From Clostridia bacterium (GTDB taxonomy: Bacteria > Bacillota > Clostridia > Christensenellales > CAG-138), in assembly GCA_017545535.1 (NCBI GenBank), contig JAFWMS010000025.1:1-57245 (forward strand): a stretch of DNA of 57,245 bases. Reading direction: 5' to 3'. This document shows, piece after piece, positions 56,525 through 57,245 of the stretch. Position 1 is the first letter of the stretch. Each line of letters begins with the position of its first letter. A program made the position numbers and the translations under genes. The notes under the pieces are model-generated. The model was not told the origin of the DNA, ran no database searches, and saw only the letters and a list, made by a program, of their open reading frames with translations.

Positions 56525-57001
56525 TCAGAACTCCAGGTTCTTTTCGGTCTCCTTGGAGAAGACGTGGGCCACCTTGCCGTCGAAGGAGAAGTGGACCGTG
56601 TCGCCCATCTCGTAGTTGCCCTTCATGTCCACCGTGGGCACGATGATGATCACGTCCCGGCCCTCGGCGTTCACATGCAGGTGCACGGAGGAACCCATCC
56701 TCTCGGCCACGTCTACCCGGGCCGCCACGCCTTTTTCCGCCACGTCCGTGTGCTCAGGCCGTACGCCCAAGAGGTACTGGGGGATGTCCAAAATCTCCGC
56801 CGCTTCCTTCACCTTCTTGTCGATCTCGGCCTTGGGCACGTGGCGGAGCTTCAGGGAGAAGACCATGTTCTCGTACGCGGTCATGTGGGGGTACAGAGCG
56901 TAGTTCTGGAAGACCATGGCGATATCCCGATCCTTGGGCGGGATGTCGTTGACCAGCTTGCCGTCGATGAGCAGCTCGCCGTCGGTGATCTCCTCGAGGC
57001 C
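56525..57001 (-). pseudogene. Doubly deleted MalK/UgpC/MsmX-type sugar ABC ATPase remnant
   Basis: About 158 codons with homology to a family of about 365 residues. The frame enters abruptly at [11 protein letters not shown], the part after Walker A, with unrelated sequence before it and no start codon before [12 protein letters not shown] (ATG at 56917). The Q-loop region then runs to [11 protein letters not shown] and jumps straight to LGVRPEHTD of the C-terminal regulatory domain, skipping the LSGGQ signature, Walker B and H-loop (about 150-180 residues). The C-terminal domain is otherwise neat. It cannot bind or hydrolyse ATP. A remnant is most likely; an expressed C-terminal regulatory fragment from the 56917 ATG cannot be excluded. 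Confidence 0.85.
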
Positions 57002-57146
57002 GTGGCGAAGCCATAAGTCCGCGCTGCCCTTGAGTTCGTCCCGGACCCACCGGTGCGCCTGTTGAAACCTTTCTTTCGTGAACGCATCCTTCCTTTATCT
57101 GTACTTGGCTTATTTTATCATAGGCTGTTTTTTCGCGCAAGACGCC

Positions 57147-57175
57147 TTGTCAAAAGAGAGGTTTTTCGGTATGAT
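57147..57175 (+). promoter_or_regulatory. Promoter of the right-edge gene
   Basis: TTGTCA-N17-TATGAT, 25 bases before the ATG at 57201. Confidence 0.7.
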
Positions 57176-57200
57176 GAGAAAAAATCAGGAGGCTCAGCAT

Positions 57201-57245
57201 ATGGATCTGTACGGCATCTCCGTCCCCATGACCAACCATCCCAAA
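57201..57245 (+). CDS. Unidentified gene cut by the right edge
   Basis: AGGAGG at 57188-57193 precedes an ATG at 57201. The visible part encodes MDLYGISVPMTNHPK and then leaves the window. Good promoter and ribosome site make a real gene likely; too little is present to identify it. Confidence 0.6.
   Translation, partial: MDLYGISVPMTNHPK

Noticed and set aside
1..57245. tRNA or rRNA genes, insertion sequences and prophage
   Set aside because: No cloverleaf with TTCGA-type arms, no rRNA signature and no transposase, integrase or phage structural protein was recognised on either strand.

Overview
The window looks like chromosomal DNA from a GC-rich member of the Bacillota, most likely an anaerobic Clostridia-type gut lineage. 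Supporting signs are strong AGGAGG-type ribosome sites, sigma-A promoters (TTGACA-N17-TATAAT-like, often with an extended -10 TGGTATACT), lipoprotein signal peptides, an 8Fe ferredoxin, a YtxC-like sporulation protein, a tryptophanase-family lyase, a butyryl-CoA:acetate-type CoA-transferase and an ECF-type vitamin transporter subunit. No phage, insertion sequence, CRISPR array, rRNA or tRNA is visible. The species is not identified.

Layout: 1-6.9 kb holds a cell-surface phosphodiester glycosidase cut by the left edge, an ECF sigma/anti-sigma pair behind a recognisable ECF promoter, an L,D-transpeptidase, a small ferredoxin (too short for most ORF callers), an orphan ParB and a D-lyxose isomerase. 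6.9-16.5 kb holds a tryptophanase-family enzyme, a polar amino acid ABC transporter, an HtrA protease, an alpha/beta hydrolase, a COG2509 flavoprotein and YqeC. 16.6-31.6 kb holds a sodium:solute symporter behind a structured leader with an intrinsic terminator, a YtxC-like protein, MutY, YwlG, a three-gene cell-surface operon with an NlpC/P60 pseudoenzyme, an NMT1-type ABC importer, a MATE exporter, an ABC-2/GntR operon divergent from a CoA-transferase, and a membrane protein predicted to be translated from a leaderless mRNA.

31.7-46 kb holds a large PG-binding NlpC/P60 hydrolase, AlkD-like and TfoX-like proteins, an AEC transporter, a complete nucleoside uptake operon (BMP lipoprotein, ATPase, two permeases, two nucleoside hydrolases), a flavodoxin-fold reductase and a zinc alcohol dehydrogenase. 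46-57 kb holds a MoxR-DUF58-transglutaminase operon, an unusual HTH-AAA_28-CYTH fusion followed by an ECF S-component, a Nudix/HAD pair, a BceAB-type exporter and a doubly deleted remnant of a MalK/UgpC-type ATPase.

Two themes run across the window. First, cell-surface proteins carry long Pro-Thr linkers encoded by hexanucleotide repeats. Second, gene ends are studded with a family of near-perfect palindromes (GCCGCTTTTTCTCTTT arms) whose stems co-vary, often paired with a second palindrome family that begins GTAAAGTTCTTTGG. These composite elements, the HTH-kinase-CYTH protein with its predicted autoregulatory operator, and the symporter leader are the best candidates for undescribed biology here.
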